DNA of 18,948 nucleotides from Candidatus Tharpella sp. (lineage in GTDB: Bacteria > Desulfobacterota > Anaeroferrophillalia > Anaeroferrophillales > Tharpellaceae), in NCBI GenBank assembly GCA_021163565.1, contig JAGGTT010000009.1, forward strand, positions 1 to 18,948, given 5' to 3'. A program made the position numbers and the translations under genes. Of this stretch, positions 1-9,315 are shown piece after piece. Within the stretch, counting starts at the first letter, position 1. Every line of letters begins with the position of its first letter. The notes under the pieces were generated by a model that was given only the letters and a program-made list of their open reading frames with translations, had not been told where the DNA came from and ran no database searches.

Positions 1-1025
1 ACAATCGGCACCGCTCGGGGTACGACACAAGGGTCGTGCCGGCCTTTGCCTTCTAAAACGACTTCACGCCCCTCATAATCCGCAGTTTTCTGGGCTCTGC
101 CGATGGTCGGCACCGGCTTAAAGGCCACCTTGAAATGAATCAGCTGGCCGTTGCTGATACCGCCCTGGACCCCGCCGCTGAAATTGGTTTTAGTTTTGAG
201 CCCGCTGCCATCTTTGACAAAACGGTCATTATGAGCAAAACCGGTCATCAACGCTGCCGCAAAACCGGAACCTGAAACAAAACCCTTAGCCGCCGGGATT
301 GAAATCATGGCCTGCGCCAGAAGGGCATCAAGTTTATCAAAAACCGGCTCGCCCCAACCCGCTGGAACATTGCGACAAAAACAACTGATCACTCCACCCA
401 AAGAGTCTTTCGCAGCGGCCGCTCTTTCAATCGCTAACGTCATCAGGTCAGCTTTCTGCCGGTCGGGACAACGCACTATCGCATTATCAACTTCAGATCG
501 TGAGAAATCCTTAAACTCTGACTCGTTCAAATCTAACTCCACCGCTCCCACCTGACTGACCCAGGCTACAATCTCGACTCCGAAAACTGCCCGCAAAAAC
601 TGTTCGGCGACACTTCCGGCCGCGACTCGGGCCAGAGTCTCACGGGCGCTGGCCCGGCCGCCACCGCTTGACGATGTCAGACCGTATTTCATCCGATAAC
701 TGTAGTCGGCATGTGAGGGCCGGGGAATATCTGCCATTTTACGATAATCACCCGGTTTCTGATTCCGGTTGCGCACCAGTAACCCTATCGGGGTACCCAG
801 AGTCAAGCCATCTTCAACCCCGGAAAGAATCTCAACCTCATCACTCTCCTGCCGGGGAGTACTCAAACGGCTCTGCCCCGGTCGCCGGCGTTCAAGCTGA
901 AGTTGAATTTCATCGACTGAAATAGTGATCCCGGCCGGACAGCCATCGACCACAGCGCCAACTCCCGAACCGTGCGATTCACCAAAAGTAGTAGTCTTGA
1001 ATATAGTGCCGAAGGTACTGCCCAT
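1..1025 (-). CDS. aroC: Chorismate synthase AroC (3' end cut off by window edge)
   Basis: Chorismate synthase converts 5-enolpyruvylshikimate-3-phosphate to chorismate, the last common step of aromatic biosynthesis, using reduced FMN. I translated the minus strand from the ATG at 1025 and found one uninterrupted frame of 341 codons to the window edge. Family signatures are present. The N-terminus carries GSTFGTIFKTTTFGESHGSG (usually GNTFG, so Asn to Ser here). The middle has RPSHADYSYRMKYGL and GGRASARETLARVAAG (usually RSSARET). Later come SGSGFAAALMTGFAHND and, near the edge, KGRHDPCVVPRAVPIV. The family is about 360 residues, so roughly 20-30 C-terminal residues lie outside. The ATG overlaps the aroK stop codon by one base (TGATG), which suggests translational coupling. 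Identification is secure; only the end is unseen. Confidence 0.97.
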   Translation of the reverse strand, partial: MGSTFGTIFKTTTFGESHGSGVGAVVDGCPAGITISVDEIQLQLERRRPGQSRLSTPRQESDEVEILSGVEDGLTLGTPIGLLVRNRNQKPGDYRKMADIPRPSHADYSYRMKYGLTSSSGGGRASARETLARVAAGSVAEQFLRAVFGVEIVAWVSQVGAVELDLNESEFKDFSRSEVDNAIVRCPDRQKADLMTLAIERAAAAKDSLGGVISCFCRNVPAGWGEPVFDKLDALLAQAMISIPAAKGFVSGSGFAAALMTGFAHNDRFVKDGSGLKTKTNFSGGVQGGISNGQLIHFKVAFKPVPTIGRAQKTADYEGREVVLEGKGRHDPCVVPRAVPI

Positions 1026-1570
1026 CAAACTCTCCTGTCTTGATAGTAACGCAAAATACGGGTGACGATCTCAGCAATACTTAACTGATCAACCGGAATT
1101 ATGTAGTCCGCAATTTCCCGATAAAACGGCTCCCGCTCTTTTAACCCAACAGAAATTTCATCTGCCGGAGTAAGGAAACTTAAAGGCGGTCTCTGAGCCG
1201 CACTCCGAGAATCCGCTGCCCACCGGGCCAGCACGGTTTCAGACTTAATCTGCAACCATAAGTTAAGCCCGCTCGCCTTGAGAAAAGATCGGTTTTCAGA
1301 CTTTAACACGACCCCGCCGCCGGTAGCCAGAACGATTTCCTCTTTACAACAAAGATCACTTAAAATACGGCTTTCAACCTGACGAAATGCCGGCCAGCCT
1401 GATGCCGCCACAAACTCAGCCACCGACCGCCCCTCCTGCTCGACAAAAATCAGATCAGCATCAACAAAAGGCCGCGACATAACCTCCGCCAGCTGCCGAC
1501 CAACCGAACTTTTACCGCTACAGCGATAACCGATAAGATTAATATTTATTTTTGTTTCAGGATCAGACAA
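1025..1570 (-). CDS. aroK: Shikimate kinase
   Basis: Shikimate kinase phosphorylates shikimate at the 3-hydroxyl with ATP, feeding AroA and then AroC. The 181-residue product has the full set of family motifs: P-loop GYRCSGKS (residues 14-21), the shikimate-binding Asp in DAD (D39), an Arg in the AFRQVES segment (R63), the Gly triplet ATGGGVV (84-86), the lid Arg in QRPPL (R127), and the late EREPFYREIADYII segment. The start is a TTG at 1570. An in-frame TGA two codons upstream rules out a longer form, and the P-loop would sit too close to the N-terminus for a much shorter one. Only a weak GGA lies upstream as ribosome-binding site. The gene starts 31 bases after aapP ends and its stop overlaps the aroC start. 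It could equally be called AroL by sequence; function is the same. Confidence 0.95.
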   Translation of the reverse strand: MSDPETKININLIGYRCSGKSSVGRQLAEVMSRPFVDADLIFVEQEGRSVAEFVAASGWPAFRQVESRILSDLCCKEEIVLATGGGVVLKSENRSFLKASGLNLWLQIKSETVLARWAADSRSAAQRPPLSFLTPADEISVGLKEREPFYREIADYIIPVDQLSIAEIVTRILRYYQDRRV

Positions 1571-1601
1571 GGGTCAATTCCGAAGGCGCTGACTAAAAAG
1601 A

Positions 1602-2372
1602 TTATAAAATCTGACTTAAGAAAAGTTTGGTCCGCTCATGTTGCGGGTTGTCAAAAAACAGATCCGGACGGTTCTGTTCAACTATCTCGCCATCATCCAT
1701 AAACATGACCCGATCGGCAACACTTTTAGCAAAACCCATCTCATGGGTGACCACCAACATGGTCATCCCCTCTTCAGCCAGACCTATCATGACATCGAGA
1801 ACTTCCTTGATCATTTCCGGGTCAAGGGCCGATGTCGGTTCGTCGAAAAGCATAACCTCCGGGTACATGCAGAGGCTGCGAGCAATCGCAACCCGCTGTT
1901 GCTGACCACCGGAGAGCTGGCCGGGAAATTTCTTAGCCTGCTCGGCGATATCAACCTTTTCCAGATACATCATGGCCGTGGCTTCAGCCTCTTTTTTGGA
2001 TTTTTTGCGCACCCAGATCGGACCGAGAGTAAGATTTTCCAAAATCGTCAAGTGGGGAAAAAGATTGAAATGCTGAAAGACCATACCGACCTCGGCCCGA
2101 ACTTTCTCAATATTTTTAATATCGTTGGTCAATTCAGTGCCATTAACGATGATCTGACCGCGCTGATGTTCCTCCAGACGGTTGATACAGCGAATCAGGG
2201 TCGATTTACCCGATCCTGAAGGACCACAGATAACAATTTTCTCCCGCGGTTGAACCTCAAGGTTAATATCACTCAGGACATGAAAATCTCCATACCATTT
2301 GTGCATTCCGTGAATCTCTATAATCGGGTCACCGGATTTCACAACACCGGTCTCTACCTCTCGCTCATTCAT
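1602..2372 (-). CDS. aapP: General L-amino acid ABC transporter, ATP-binding protein AapP
   Basis: This is the cytoplasmic ATPase that powers the AapJQMP importer. Numbered from the ATG at 2372 it is 256 residues with a complete polar-amino-acid ABC ATPase core: Walker [10 protein letters not shown] (50-58), Q-loop Gln100, signature [15 protein letters not shown] (from 153), Walker [15 protein letters not shown] (D177, E178) and the H-loop THEMGFA (H210). An upstream in-frame TTG at 2399 would add nine residues. I prefer the ATG because AAAGGTGAT sits just ahead of it, a good Shine-Dalgarno, and because family members start shortly before the [12 protein letters not shown] segment. It follows aapM by 37 bases and precedes aroK by 31 bases with no terminator between. 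The family is among the most conserved of ABC ATPases, so the AapP name relies on the neighbouring permeases. Confidence 0.94.
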   Translation of the reverse strand: MNEREVETGVVKSGDPIIEIHGMHKWYGDFHVLSDINLEVQPREKIVICGPSGSGKSTLIRCINRLEEHQRGQIIVNGTELTNDIKNIEKVRAEVGMVFQHFNLFPHLTILENLTLGPIWVRKKSKKEAEATAMMYLEKVDIAEQAKKFPGQLSGGQQQRVAIARSLCMYPEVMLFDEPTSALDPEMIKEVLDVMIGLAEEGMTMLVVTHEMGFAKSVADRVMFMDDGEIVEQNRPDLFFDNPQHERTKLFLSQIL

Positions 2373-2409
2373 GAGAATTCCATCACCTTTTTCAGTCAAA
2401 AACTATTCA

Positions 2410-3501
2410 TTAATAGCTGGTATCCAGCTCTTTTTCCAGTCTGCGGCTATAACTCGACATGGCATAGCAGAAAACAAAATAGAGCAGGGCCAGAAAAATA
2501 TAAGCCTCGGTCGAACATCCTGTCCACTTGGGATTGGAAAGGGTAACCTTGGTGGTTTTTAAGACATCATAGAGAGCTATAATCACAACCAGAGAGGTAT
2601 CTTTGAAAGCGGAAAGCAGGATACCGACGGTCGGCGGGATAACAATTTTGAGTGCTTGAGGCAGGATGATCAACCGCAGGGTCTGATTGTAGGTCAGTCC
2701 AAGAGACTCAGCGGCCTCATATTGACCACGGGGCATAGCCTGCAGGCCGCCCCGGACAACCTCGGCGATATAGGCGGCAGTAAACAGGATAATCGCGACC
2801 TGAGCCCGCAGTACCTTGTTTATACTAATACCTTCAGGAAGAAAGAGCGGAAACATAATCGATGACATAAACAACAGACTGATCAAGGGCACCCCGCGAA
2901 TCATCTCGATATAGACAATACACAAAGATTTGATGGCCGGCAGCCGGGAACGACGGCCGATGGCCAGCATGATCCCCAGAGGGTAAGCTGCCACCATCCC
3001 GAAAAAAGAGAGCATCAAGGTTAGTGGTAGACCGCTCCATTGAGAAGTTTCAACCACCGGCATACCAAAGATACCACCATACATCAGAACGCCCATAACC
3101 GTCAAACTGACCGCCCAGAGACAGCCGAGCGAACTTTGCCAGCGGCTTCGCTTGCGGGAATAGACCACCAGAGCCAGCAACAGAAACATAGCCAGAGCCG
3201 GACGCCACTCCTGACCTTCAGGAAAAAATCCGAAAATAATGAACCTGATGTTATGGGGTATCACCGACCAGCAGGCCCCGTCAATATCGTGACAGGCCTC
3301 GGCGGAACTGTACCAGACGCTGTCAACAAAGGCCCATTTGAAAAGTGGTGGTAGCAGCAGTCCGAGAACCACTACCATACAAACTGTCAGGATTGAGTTA
3401 TACCAGGTATTGAACAGATTTTTATGAAGCCAGCCGATAACCCCTATGTCGACAACCGGGGGTTTCAGCTGCTCTCTTCTGACGGCGGCAAGCTCAGTCA
3501 T
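2410..3501 (-). CDS. aapM: General L-amino acid ABC transporter, permease AapM
   Basis: This is the second inner-membrane permease of the importer. The 363-residue protein has the long-permease architecture of AapM/BztC. A first membrane helix lies near residues 36-55. A periplasmic loop follows with two cysteines (C70, C77; EACHDIDGACWSVIP), and a similar GACW-type loop is typical of AapM. Extra helices near 102-114 and 127-145 lead to a C-terminal transport domain with several helices. The EAA loop that contacts the ATPase is AEVVRGGLQAMPRGQYEAAE (E262-A264), continuing to the conserved ILPQALKIVIPP. The ATG at 3501 has a strong ribosome-binding site, AGAGGTGA, which overlaps the aapQ stop codon. 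Only four bases separate the two genes, so translation is probably coupled. No frameshift or missing motif is seen. Confidence 0.93.
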   Translation of the reverse strand: MTELAAVRREQLKPPVVDIGVIGWLHKNLFNTWYNSILTVCMVVVLGLLLPPLFKWAFVDSVWYSSAEACHDIDGACWSVIPHNIRFIIFGFFPEGQEWRPALAMFLLLALVVYSRKRSRWQSSLGCLWAVSLTVMGVLMYGGIFGMPVVETSQWSGLPLTLMLSFFGMVAAYPLGIMLAIGRRSRLPAIKSLCIVYIEMIRGVPLISLLFMSSIMFPLFLPEGISINKVLRAQVAIILFTAAYIAEVVRGGLQAMPRGQYEAAESLGLTYNQTLRLIILPQALKIVIPPTVGILLSAFKDTSLVVIIALYDVLKTTKVTLSNPKWTGCSTEAYIFLALLYFVFCYAMSSYSRRLEKELDTSY

Positions 3502-3505
3502 ACAC

Positions 3506-4702
3506 TCACCTCTCCACCAGAGCCATGCGTTTATTATACCAATTCATAAAAACCGAGGTTGAGAGACTAAAGAGCAGATAGACCGCCATGATCATGGCAA
3601 CGCCCTCAATCGCCTGACCGGTCTGATTGATCGTAGTATTGGTTACGGCAACAAAATCAGTATAACCGATAGCAACCGCCAGGGAACTGTTTTTTGTCAG
3701 ATTAAGCATCTGACTGGTCAACGGCGGGATTATAACCCGCAAAGACTGAGGCAGAATCACCAATTGCAGAATCTGCCCCGGGCGTAAGCCCAGCGCCATA
3801 GCCGCCTCAATCTGTCCCCGACCGATCGACTGAATACCAGCCCGAACAATTTCAGCAACAAAGGCCGAAGTATAAAGCACCAGACCCAGCAGAAGAGCAC
3901 TGAACTCCGGGCTGACACTTAAACCACCGCTGAAATTAAAGCCGCGTAACTCCGGCATATTCATGGCCGTCGGTGTACCATAAGCGACCCAAGCCAGCAA
4001 CGGCAACAGGAGAGCCATAAATAAGGTAACCCGCAGAACCGGAAACGACTCTCCAATCGCTTCCTGCCGACGGCGAGCCCAGCGGTTAAGAAACCAGCCC
4101 CCGACCAAAACGGCAATGAGTATCCAACCCATAACCGTATGCGCGTTGTGCGCCTCCGGAATTGCGAAAATCAAGCCCCGGTTACAGAGAAATACCCCCT
4201 TAATCGGATTCAGTGCCTGCTGGGGAGCGGGAAAAGCTTCGTAAAAAATTGCGTACCAGAAAAAGAGTTGCAGAAGTACTGGTATATTCTGCATCACCTC
4301 AATAAAAAGGGCCGACAATCTGGAAACCAGCCAGTTGCTTGAGAGTCGGGAAACACCGATGACCGTACCCAGGATTGTCGTCAGGATAATTCCTATAAAA
4401 GCGACCTTCAGGGTATTCAATACTCCGACCAGCAGAGCCCGGGCATAAGTGTCCGCAGCCGAATAACCGATCAGAGACTCCGCAATTTCAAAGGAAGCCT
4501 CTTTGTTCAGAAAGTCAAAACCGGTGGCGATAGATTGGCGGGCGAGATTGGCCTGGGTATTTGAAAATAGATAATAACCCAGGCCCCCAACGGTAAAAAG
4601 CGCTGCCAACTGGAATATAAACGCTCGCTTTCCGGCATCGCGCCAGAATGGAATGGCCGATGCCTGGCTACCGGCCGATGCAGGAGGATTTTTTGATTTC
4701 AA
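3506..4702 (-). CDS. aapQ: General L-amino acid ABC transporter, permease AapQ
   Basis: This is the first permease of the importer, 398 residues, matching the unusually long AapQ/BztB type rather than the roughly 220-residue GlnP type. A first membrane helix lies near residues 28-47 and a periplasmic segment near 48-86. The transport domain begins around YARALLVGVLNTLKVAF and is interrupted by a long insertion that contains NRGL (174-177) and two further helices, a hallmark of AapQ. The EAA loop is AEIVRAGIQSIGRGQIEAA (E299-A301), followed by VILPQSLRVIIPP. The start is a TTG at 4702 with a weak GAGAAG site. An in-frame TGA 15 bases upstream excludes anything much longer. The weak start after a stem-loop may lower permease synthesis relative to the binding protein, which is an inference. 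Confidence 0.92.
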   Translation of the reverse strand: MKSKNPPASAGSQASAIPFWRDAGKRAFIFQLAALFTVGGLGYYLFSNTQANLARQSIATGFDFLNKEASFEIAESLIGYSAADTYARALLVGVLNTLKVAFIGIILTTILGTVIGVSRLSSNWLVSRLSALFIEVMQNIPVLLQLFFWYAIFYEAFPAPQQALNPIKGVFLCNRGLIFAIPEAHNAHTVMGWILIAVLVGGWFLNRWARRRQEAIGESFPVLRVTLFMALLLPLLAWVAYGTPTAMNMPELRGFNFSGGLSVSPEFSALLLGLVLYTSAFVAEIVRAGIQSIGRGQIEAAMALGLRPGQILQLVILPQSLRVIIPPLTSQMLNLTKNSSLAVAIGYTDFVAVTNTTINQTGQAIEGVAMIMAVYLLFSLSTSVFMNWYNKRMALVER

Positions 4703-4737
4703 ATTTATAACTTCTCAGTAAAGAAATCAACAGACCT

Positions 4738-4766
4738 CCGCCGAAACCCGAAGGCTTCGACGGCGG
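4738..4766 (-). promoter_or_regulatory. Stem-loop between aapJ and aapQ
   Basis: In the transcript sense this reads CCGCCG, a TCG bulge, AAGCC, a TTCG tetraloop, GGTTT, then CGGCGG. That gives an 11-bp stem with one 3-base bulge and one G-U pair. No U-run follows, so it is not a standard terminator. Hairpins at this spot are known in binding-protein transporter operons (for example malE-malF), where they stabilise the upstream messenger and lower downstream expression. That role here is inferred from position and structure only. Confidence 0.7.
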
Positions 4767-4786
4767 CATCTGAACTTGTAGTAATT

Positions 4787-5806
4787 CTACTTAAATGGCG
4801 GCGAGTACATCAGTCCCCCGTCAGTCCAGAGGGCATTAAGACCTCGCTTCAGACCCAAACTGGTGTTGACGCCGATATTGCGCTCGAATACTTCGCCATA
4901 ATTGCCGACCTGTTTGATAATATTATAGGCCCATTTTTCATCAAGACCGAGAGCTTTACCATTACCCGGAGATACTCCCAGAAAACGCTGCACTATCGGG
5001 TTTTTACTTTTGAGCATCTGATCAACATTTTTGGAGGTAATACCCAGTTCCTCAGCATTAATCATCGCCAAAACTGAGAAATTGACAATATCCATAAATT
5101 TATCATCACCGTGACGTACTGCCGGGGCCAAAGGTTCTTTGGAGATAATTTCCGGCAGGATGGTGTAATCATCAGGATTGGGTGCCACCGCGCGGATTCC
5201 CGCCAACTGGGAAGCATCGGAAGTCAAAACATCGCAGCGCCCGGCAAAAAAAGCTTTTGACAACTCCGTCGTTGATTCAATAACCACCGGTTTCCACTTC
5301 ATTTTTTGGTTACGGAAATAGTCTGCCGCATTCTGTTCGGTGGTAGTCCCGGGCAGAACACAGACGGTAGCGCCGTCGAGCTCTTTAGCACTTTTCACAC
5401 CAAGCTTTTTGAGTACCATAAAACCCTGGCCATCATAATAGTTAACCGTCACAAAGTTGAGCCCCAGCTGGGTTTCACGGCTCAAAGTCCGGGTTGCGTT
5501 ACGGGTAAGAATATCAATTTCACCGGACTGCAAAGCGGTAAACCGCTGCTGAGCGGTCAAGGGCGTAAATTTTACCTTAGTAGCATCACCAAAAATGGCG
5601 GCGGCTACCGCCCGCGCGGTATCGACATCCAATCCGCGCCAGACACCCTTCTCATCCGGCATGCCGAAGCCAAAAACCCCACCGTTAACTCCGGCCTGAA
5701 TAAAACCTTTCTTTCTGACGCCATCCAGATCTTTGCCCGCCTGGGCCACAGTACATAGCAGTAGGCCGATGACAATGGTCAAAACCATAATTTTCGTAAA
5801 TTTCAT
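4787..5806 (-). CDS. aapJ: General L-amino acid ABC transporter, periplasmic binding protein AapJ
   Basis: This 339-residue solute-binding protein captures amino acids in the periplasm and delivers them to AapQM. Residues 1-23 form a signal peptide (charged MKFTK, hydrophobic IMVLTIVIGLLL, cleavage after AQA). The Cys at 18 is not in a proper lipobox, so a soluble periplasmic form is expected. The mature part has features of the family-3 AapJ/BztA group: DLDGVRKKGFIQAGVNGG, GVWRGLDVDTARAVAAAIFG, the ITRNATRTLSRE-like stretch (here LTRNATRTLSRE), and the C-terminal NYGEVFERNIG with a GLKRGLNALW tail. The ATG at 5806 has a strong AAGGAG site. It is the first gene of the aap cluster, 276 bases beyond aroA. 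Substrate range (broad L-amino acids) is taken from the family and is not shown by the sequence. Confidence 0.94.
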   Translation of the reverse strand: MKFTKIMVLTIVIGLLLCTVAQAGKDLDGVRKKGFIQAGVNGGVFGFGMPDEKGVWRGLDVDTARAVAAAIFGDATKVKFTPLTAQQRFTALQSGEIDILTRNATRTLSRETQLGLNFVTVNYYDGQGFMVLKKLGVKSAKELDGATVCVLPGTTTEQNAADYFRNQKMKWKPVVIESTTELSKAFFAGRCDVLTSDASQLAGIRAVAPNPDDYTILPEIISKEPLAPAVRHGDDKFMDIVNFSVLAMINAEELGITSKNVDQMLKSKNPIVQRFLGVSPGNGKALGLDEKWAYNIIKQVGNYGEVFERNIGVNTSLGLKRGLNALWTDGGLMYSPPFK

Positions 5807-6082
5807 ACATTTCTCCTTTCAATTGAATGTTGAACAGATAACCTTGAAGTTTAACTGGTATCTTAAAACATAATTATTGTAAAGGAAAAAGAGAGTCAGC
5901 TGGTCGCTGGACTTGAGATAAAAAAATTGGGAAGAGAGTTTAATTTACAGAAACAGGGGCTGAGAACATGGTATCACAACCTGGCCTTAAAGTGACAACA
6001 ATACCTGTTCCTGATAAAGAGGCAATAAACGCAGAAGGCAGAAGATAAAACGTTCGGAGAAAGTCTGAAACTATCTTTATAA
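5807..6082. other. Intergenic region between aroA and aapJ
   Basis: This is the longest non-coding gap in the window and the logical place for the aapJQMP promoter. On the minus strand I see only weak candidates. A TACAAT lies near 5878-5883, but no good -35 is found 16-18 bases upstream, and I found no -24/-12 sigma54 element. There is no clear intrinsic terminator after aroA, so read-through from obgE-aroE-aroA is possible. A 26-codon plus-strand open frame lies at 5968-6048 (see findings). Confidence 0.5.
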
Positions 6083-7345
6083 TCAGGAGAGAGAATGAAA
6101 AACCGACCAGAAATCAGGAAATGATTTCGCGACACAAGCTTCATTTTCAATTATAACTCCGGGGGTTCTAAGCCCGGCCAGAGCGAAACTCATGGCGATC
6201 CGATGGTCATCATAGGTTTTAACCCGGGCGCCGGCCAGCTGACCACCGGTAACCGCGATTGAATCAGGCCCGCATTCAGCTTTGATACCCATTTTTGCCA
6301 GCTCATTGGCAACTGCCGCCAGGCGGTCGCTCTCTTTCGCCCGAAGATGGGCAACATTAGTCATCAGGGTGGTTCCTTCGGCAAAAGCGGCGACCAAGGC
6401 CAGAGTCGGCACCAGGTCGGGCATATCCCCCATATCAATTTCAAGGGCTTTGAGCGGCCCGCCGGTGACGGTAATACCATCTGCGGCAAAATCTAGGTGA
6501 CAACCCATTTTCTCAAGAACATAAATAAAACCTAAATCACCCTGATCAGAGTTCTGGTTTATCCCGAGTACCTTAATTTCACTCCCGGTAATGGCGGCGG
6601 CGGCCCAGAAGTAACCCGCCTGTGAACAATCGGGCTCAACCCGGTAGTTGCCGGGTTGATAAACCTGACCCCCGGCAACTCTGAAATCAGTATACCCCTG
6701 ATGCCTGACTTCGATTCCGAACTGTTCCAACACGGTCAGAGTCAAATCAACGTAGGGACGGGAAACCGGCCCTTTAATCACCTTTATCTCGAGACCATCC
6801 CGGGTCAATGGTGCCATTAGCAGCAGACCGGACAAATATTGACTGCTGATGCCGCAATCAATTTCAACCGGCCCTCCGGCAACCCGGCCACCACTGATCC
6901 TGATCGGCGGACAGCCGTTACCTTGCAAAGAAAAGGCCGGTACCTTGAGCTGGGTCAAGGCCGTTAAAAGCTCGGCTATCGGCCGTTGCCGCATGCGCGG
7001 ACTACCGTCAAATATATAGTCACCTTGACCCAGAGCCGCAATCGCGGCCAGAAGCCGCATTGAGGTCCCTGAGTTTTCAAGAAAGATATCTTTATCGGCA
7101 GCCTGTAGACAGCCGCCGGTACCGGTTACGGAAAAACTGAATTTCTCGGCATCCGCCACTATTTCCGCTCCCATCTGGGCCAAAGCCTTAGCGGTCAGTT
7201 CAGTATCCCGGCTGAAAAGTGCTCCATCGATAAAACTACGGCCCGTGGCCAGAGCGGCGGCGATCAGAACCCGATGCGTAAAACTTTTCGAGCCCGGCAC
7301 CTGTACCGCTGATCTGGTTAAGATTTTCGGCTTAATCTCTAACAC
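6083..7345 (-). CDS. aroA: 3-phosphoshikimate 1-carboxyvinyltransferase (EPSP synthase)
   Basis: EPSP synthase joins shikimate-3-phosphate and phosphoenolpyruvate to give the substrate of AroC. The 420-residue product shows the two-domain fold motifs in order: VPGSKSFTHRVLIAA with K20, S21 and R25, then ENSGTSMRLLA (91-100, R97), RMRQRPI (R121), the SSQYLSG shikimate-phosphate site (167-173), DMPDLVPTLA with catalytic D310, LRAKESDRLA with catalytic E338, and DDHRIAMSFA (R382). The start is GTG at 7345, one base after the aroE stop. A GAGGAG lies six bases upstream, while the nearby ATG at 7350 is out of frame and quickly stops. Length is normal for the family. It is the last gene of the obgE-aroE-aroA run; no terminator is evident after it. 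Confidence 0.97.
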   Translation of the reverse strand: MLEIKPKILTRSAVQVPGSKSFTHRVLIAAALATGRSFIDGALFSRDTELTAKALAQMGAEIVADAEKFSFSVTGTGGCLQAADKDIFLENSGTSMRLLAAIAALGQGDYIFDGSPRMRQRPIAELLTALTQLKVPAFSLQGNGCPPIRISGGRVAGGPVEIDCGISSQYLSGLLLMAPLTRDGLEIKVIKGPVSRPYVDLTLTVLEQFGIEVRHQGYTDFRVAGGQVYQPGNYRVEPDCSQAGYFWAAAAITGSEIKVLGINQNSDQGDLGFIYVLEKMGCHLDFAADGITVTGGPLKALEIDMGDMPDLVPTLALVAAFAEGTTLMTNVAHLRAKESDRLAAVANELAKMGIKAECGPDSIAVTGGQLAGARVKTYDDHRIAMSFALAGLRTPGVIIENEACVAKSFPDFWSVFHSLS

Positions 7346-7346
7346 G

Positions 7347-8159
7347 TCATTCTCCTCGCTGCAAACAGGTCAGAACCGTTTGCAGCATCACCTCAAGTGG
7401 AGCTTTCTTACCAGTCCAGAGTTCAAATTGCAGAACCCCCTGACCGACAAACATCTCCAAGCCAGCAATAGTTTGCGCCCCGCACTTTTCCGCAACTTGG
7501 AGCAATCTGGTCTGCAGAGGATTATAGACGATATCCATAACCACCATGGCCGGGGTAAGGAAAGTTTCCGGCAGAGGCATGCTATCTACCTCGGGGGTCA
7601 TGCCCACAGATGTACTATTAACCAGGATCTCAGGGGAAAAATCAGCCCATTCAGATCGATTTAGAAACCGGGCCCCGAACTCAGCCGCCAGAGCCTGCCC
7701 CCGTTCCGGGGTGCGATTAGCGACCACCACCTGCGCCCCGGCTTTAACCGCTCCGTAAACCAGAGCCCGGGCCGCACCCCCGGCACCCAGAATCAGAACC
7801 CGGCGGCCGCTAAGTCCGGTTTTACTAAGCAGGGCATTCATGGCTCCAGCAACATCCGTATTATAACCACACAACTGACCTTGACGATTGACAATCGTAT
7901 TGACCGCGGCAATTTCAAGGGCCTCTTCATCAACCCAGTCAAGATATTTAATAACCTCTGTTTTATGAGGCAGGGTCACGCTGGCCCCGGCAATACCTAA
8001 AGCTCGAATGCCAGCAATCGCGGCGCCAAGATCATCAACTGCAAAAGCCGAAAAGTGAGCATTATATCCACTTGCAGCAAAAGCAGCGTTGAACATTATG
8101 GGACTCAAGGAGTGAGCCACCGGCTGACCGATGACCCCATATAAGTGATTGTTCACCAT
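7347..8159 (-). CDS. aroE: Shikimate dehydrogenase (NADP-dependent)
   Basis: AroE reduces 3-dehydroshikimate to shikimate with NADPH. Numbered from the ATG at 8159 the protein has 270 residues. It has shikimate-binding SLSP (17-20), VTLPHK with catalytic K66, and NTDV. The nucleotide site GAGGAARA is followed by ANRTPERG, whose Asn-Arg-Thr pattern is the usual NADP-preferring signature. Late motifs are VNSTSVGM, DIVYNPLQTRLL and GLEMFVGQGVLQF. An upstream ATG at 8186 would add nine residues and overlap obgE by 22 bases, but it has no good ribosome-binding site. The 8159 start has AAAGAGTGA just ahead and begins five bases after the obgE stop. The gene is followed at once by aroA, consistent with coupled synthesis of two pathway steps. 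Confidence 0.96.
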   Translation of the reverse strand: MVNNHLYGVIGQPVAHSLSPIMFNAAFAASGYNAHFSAFAVDDLGAAIAGIRALGIAGASVTLPHKTEVIKYLDWVDEEALEIAAVNTIVNRQGQLCGYNTDVAGAMNALLSKTGLSGRRVLILGAGGAARALVYGAVKAGAQVVVANRTPERGQALAAEFGARFLNRSEWADFSPEILVNSTSVGMTPEVDSMPLPETFLTPAMVVMDIVYNPLQTRLLQVAEKCGAQTIAGLEMFVGQGVLQFELWTGKKAPLEVMLQTVLTCLQRGE

Positions 8160-8164
8160 TCGAT

Positions 8165-9202
<1,038 letters not shown>

Positions 9203-9220
9203 TCATCACACATAGAAACG

Positions 9221-9251
9221 AAAAAAGCCCTTTTTGAAAAAGGGCTTTTTT
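9221..9251 (-). terminator. Bidirectional intrinsic terminator after rpmA
   Basis: A perfect inverted repeat has 15-base arms (9221-9235 and 9237-9251) around a single central base. The GC core is GCCC/GGGC, flanked by A-runs on one side and T-runs on the other in both orientations. On the minus strand it lies 65 bases after the rpmA stop and just upstream of obgE, and should end most rplU-rpmA transcripts. A transcript entering obgE must either read through it or start very close to it. Confidence 0.9.
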
Positions 9252-9315
9252 GTAAGGTCAATCAAAGACCTCTTAATAACTATACTTACTGAAAAAATCA
9301 GTTCGGGCAAAACCG

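Noticed and set aside
1638..2219. 193-codon plus-strand open frame opposite aapP
   Set aside because: It is antisense to an ABC ATPase with every family motif, has no recognisable domain, and its composition follows from the opposite strand.
5306..5758. 150-codon plus-strand open frame opposite aapJ
   Set aside because: No family signature, and aapJ on the minus strand is complete with a signal peptide and strong ribosome-binding site.
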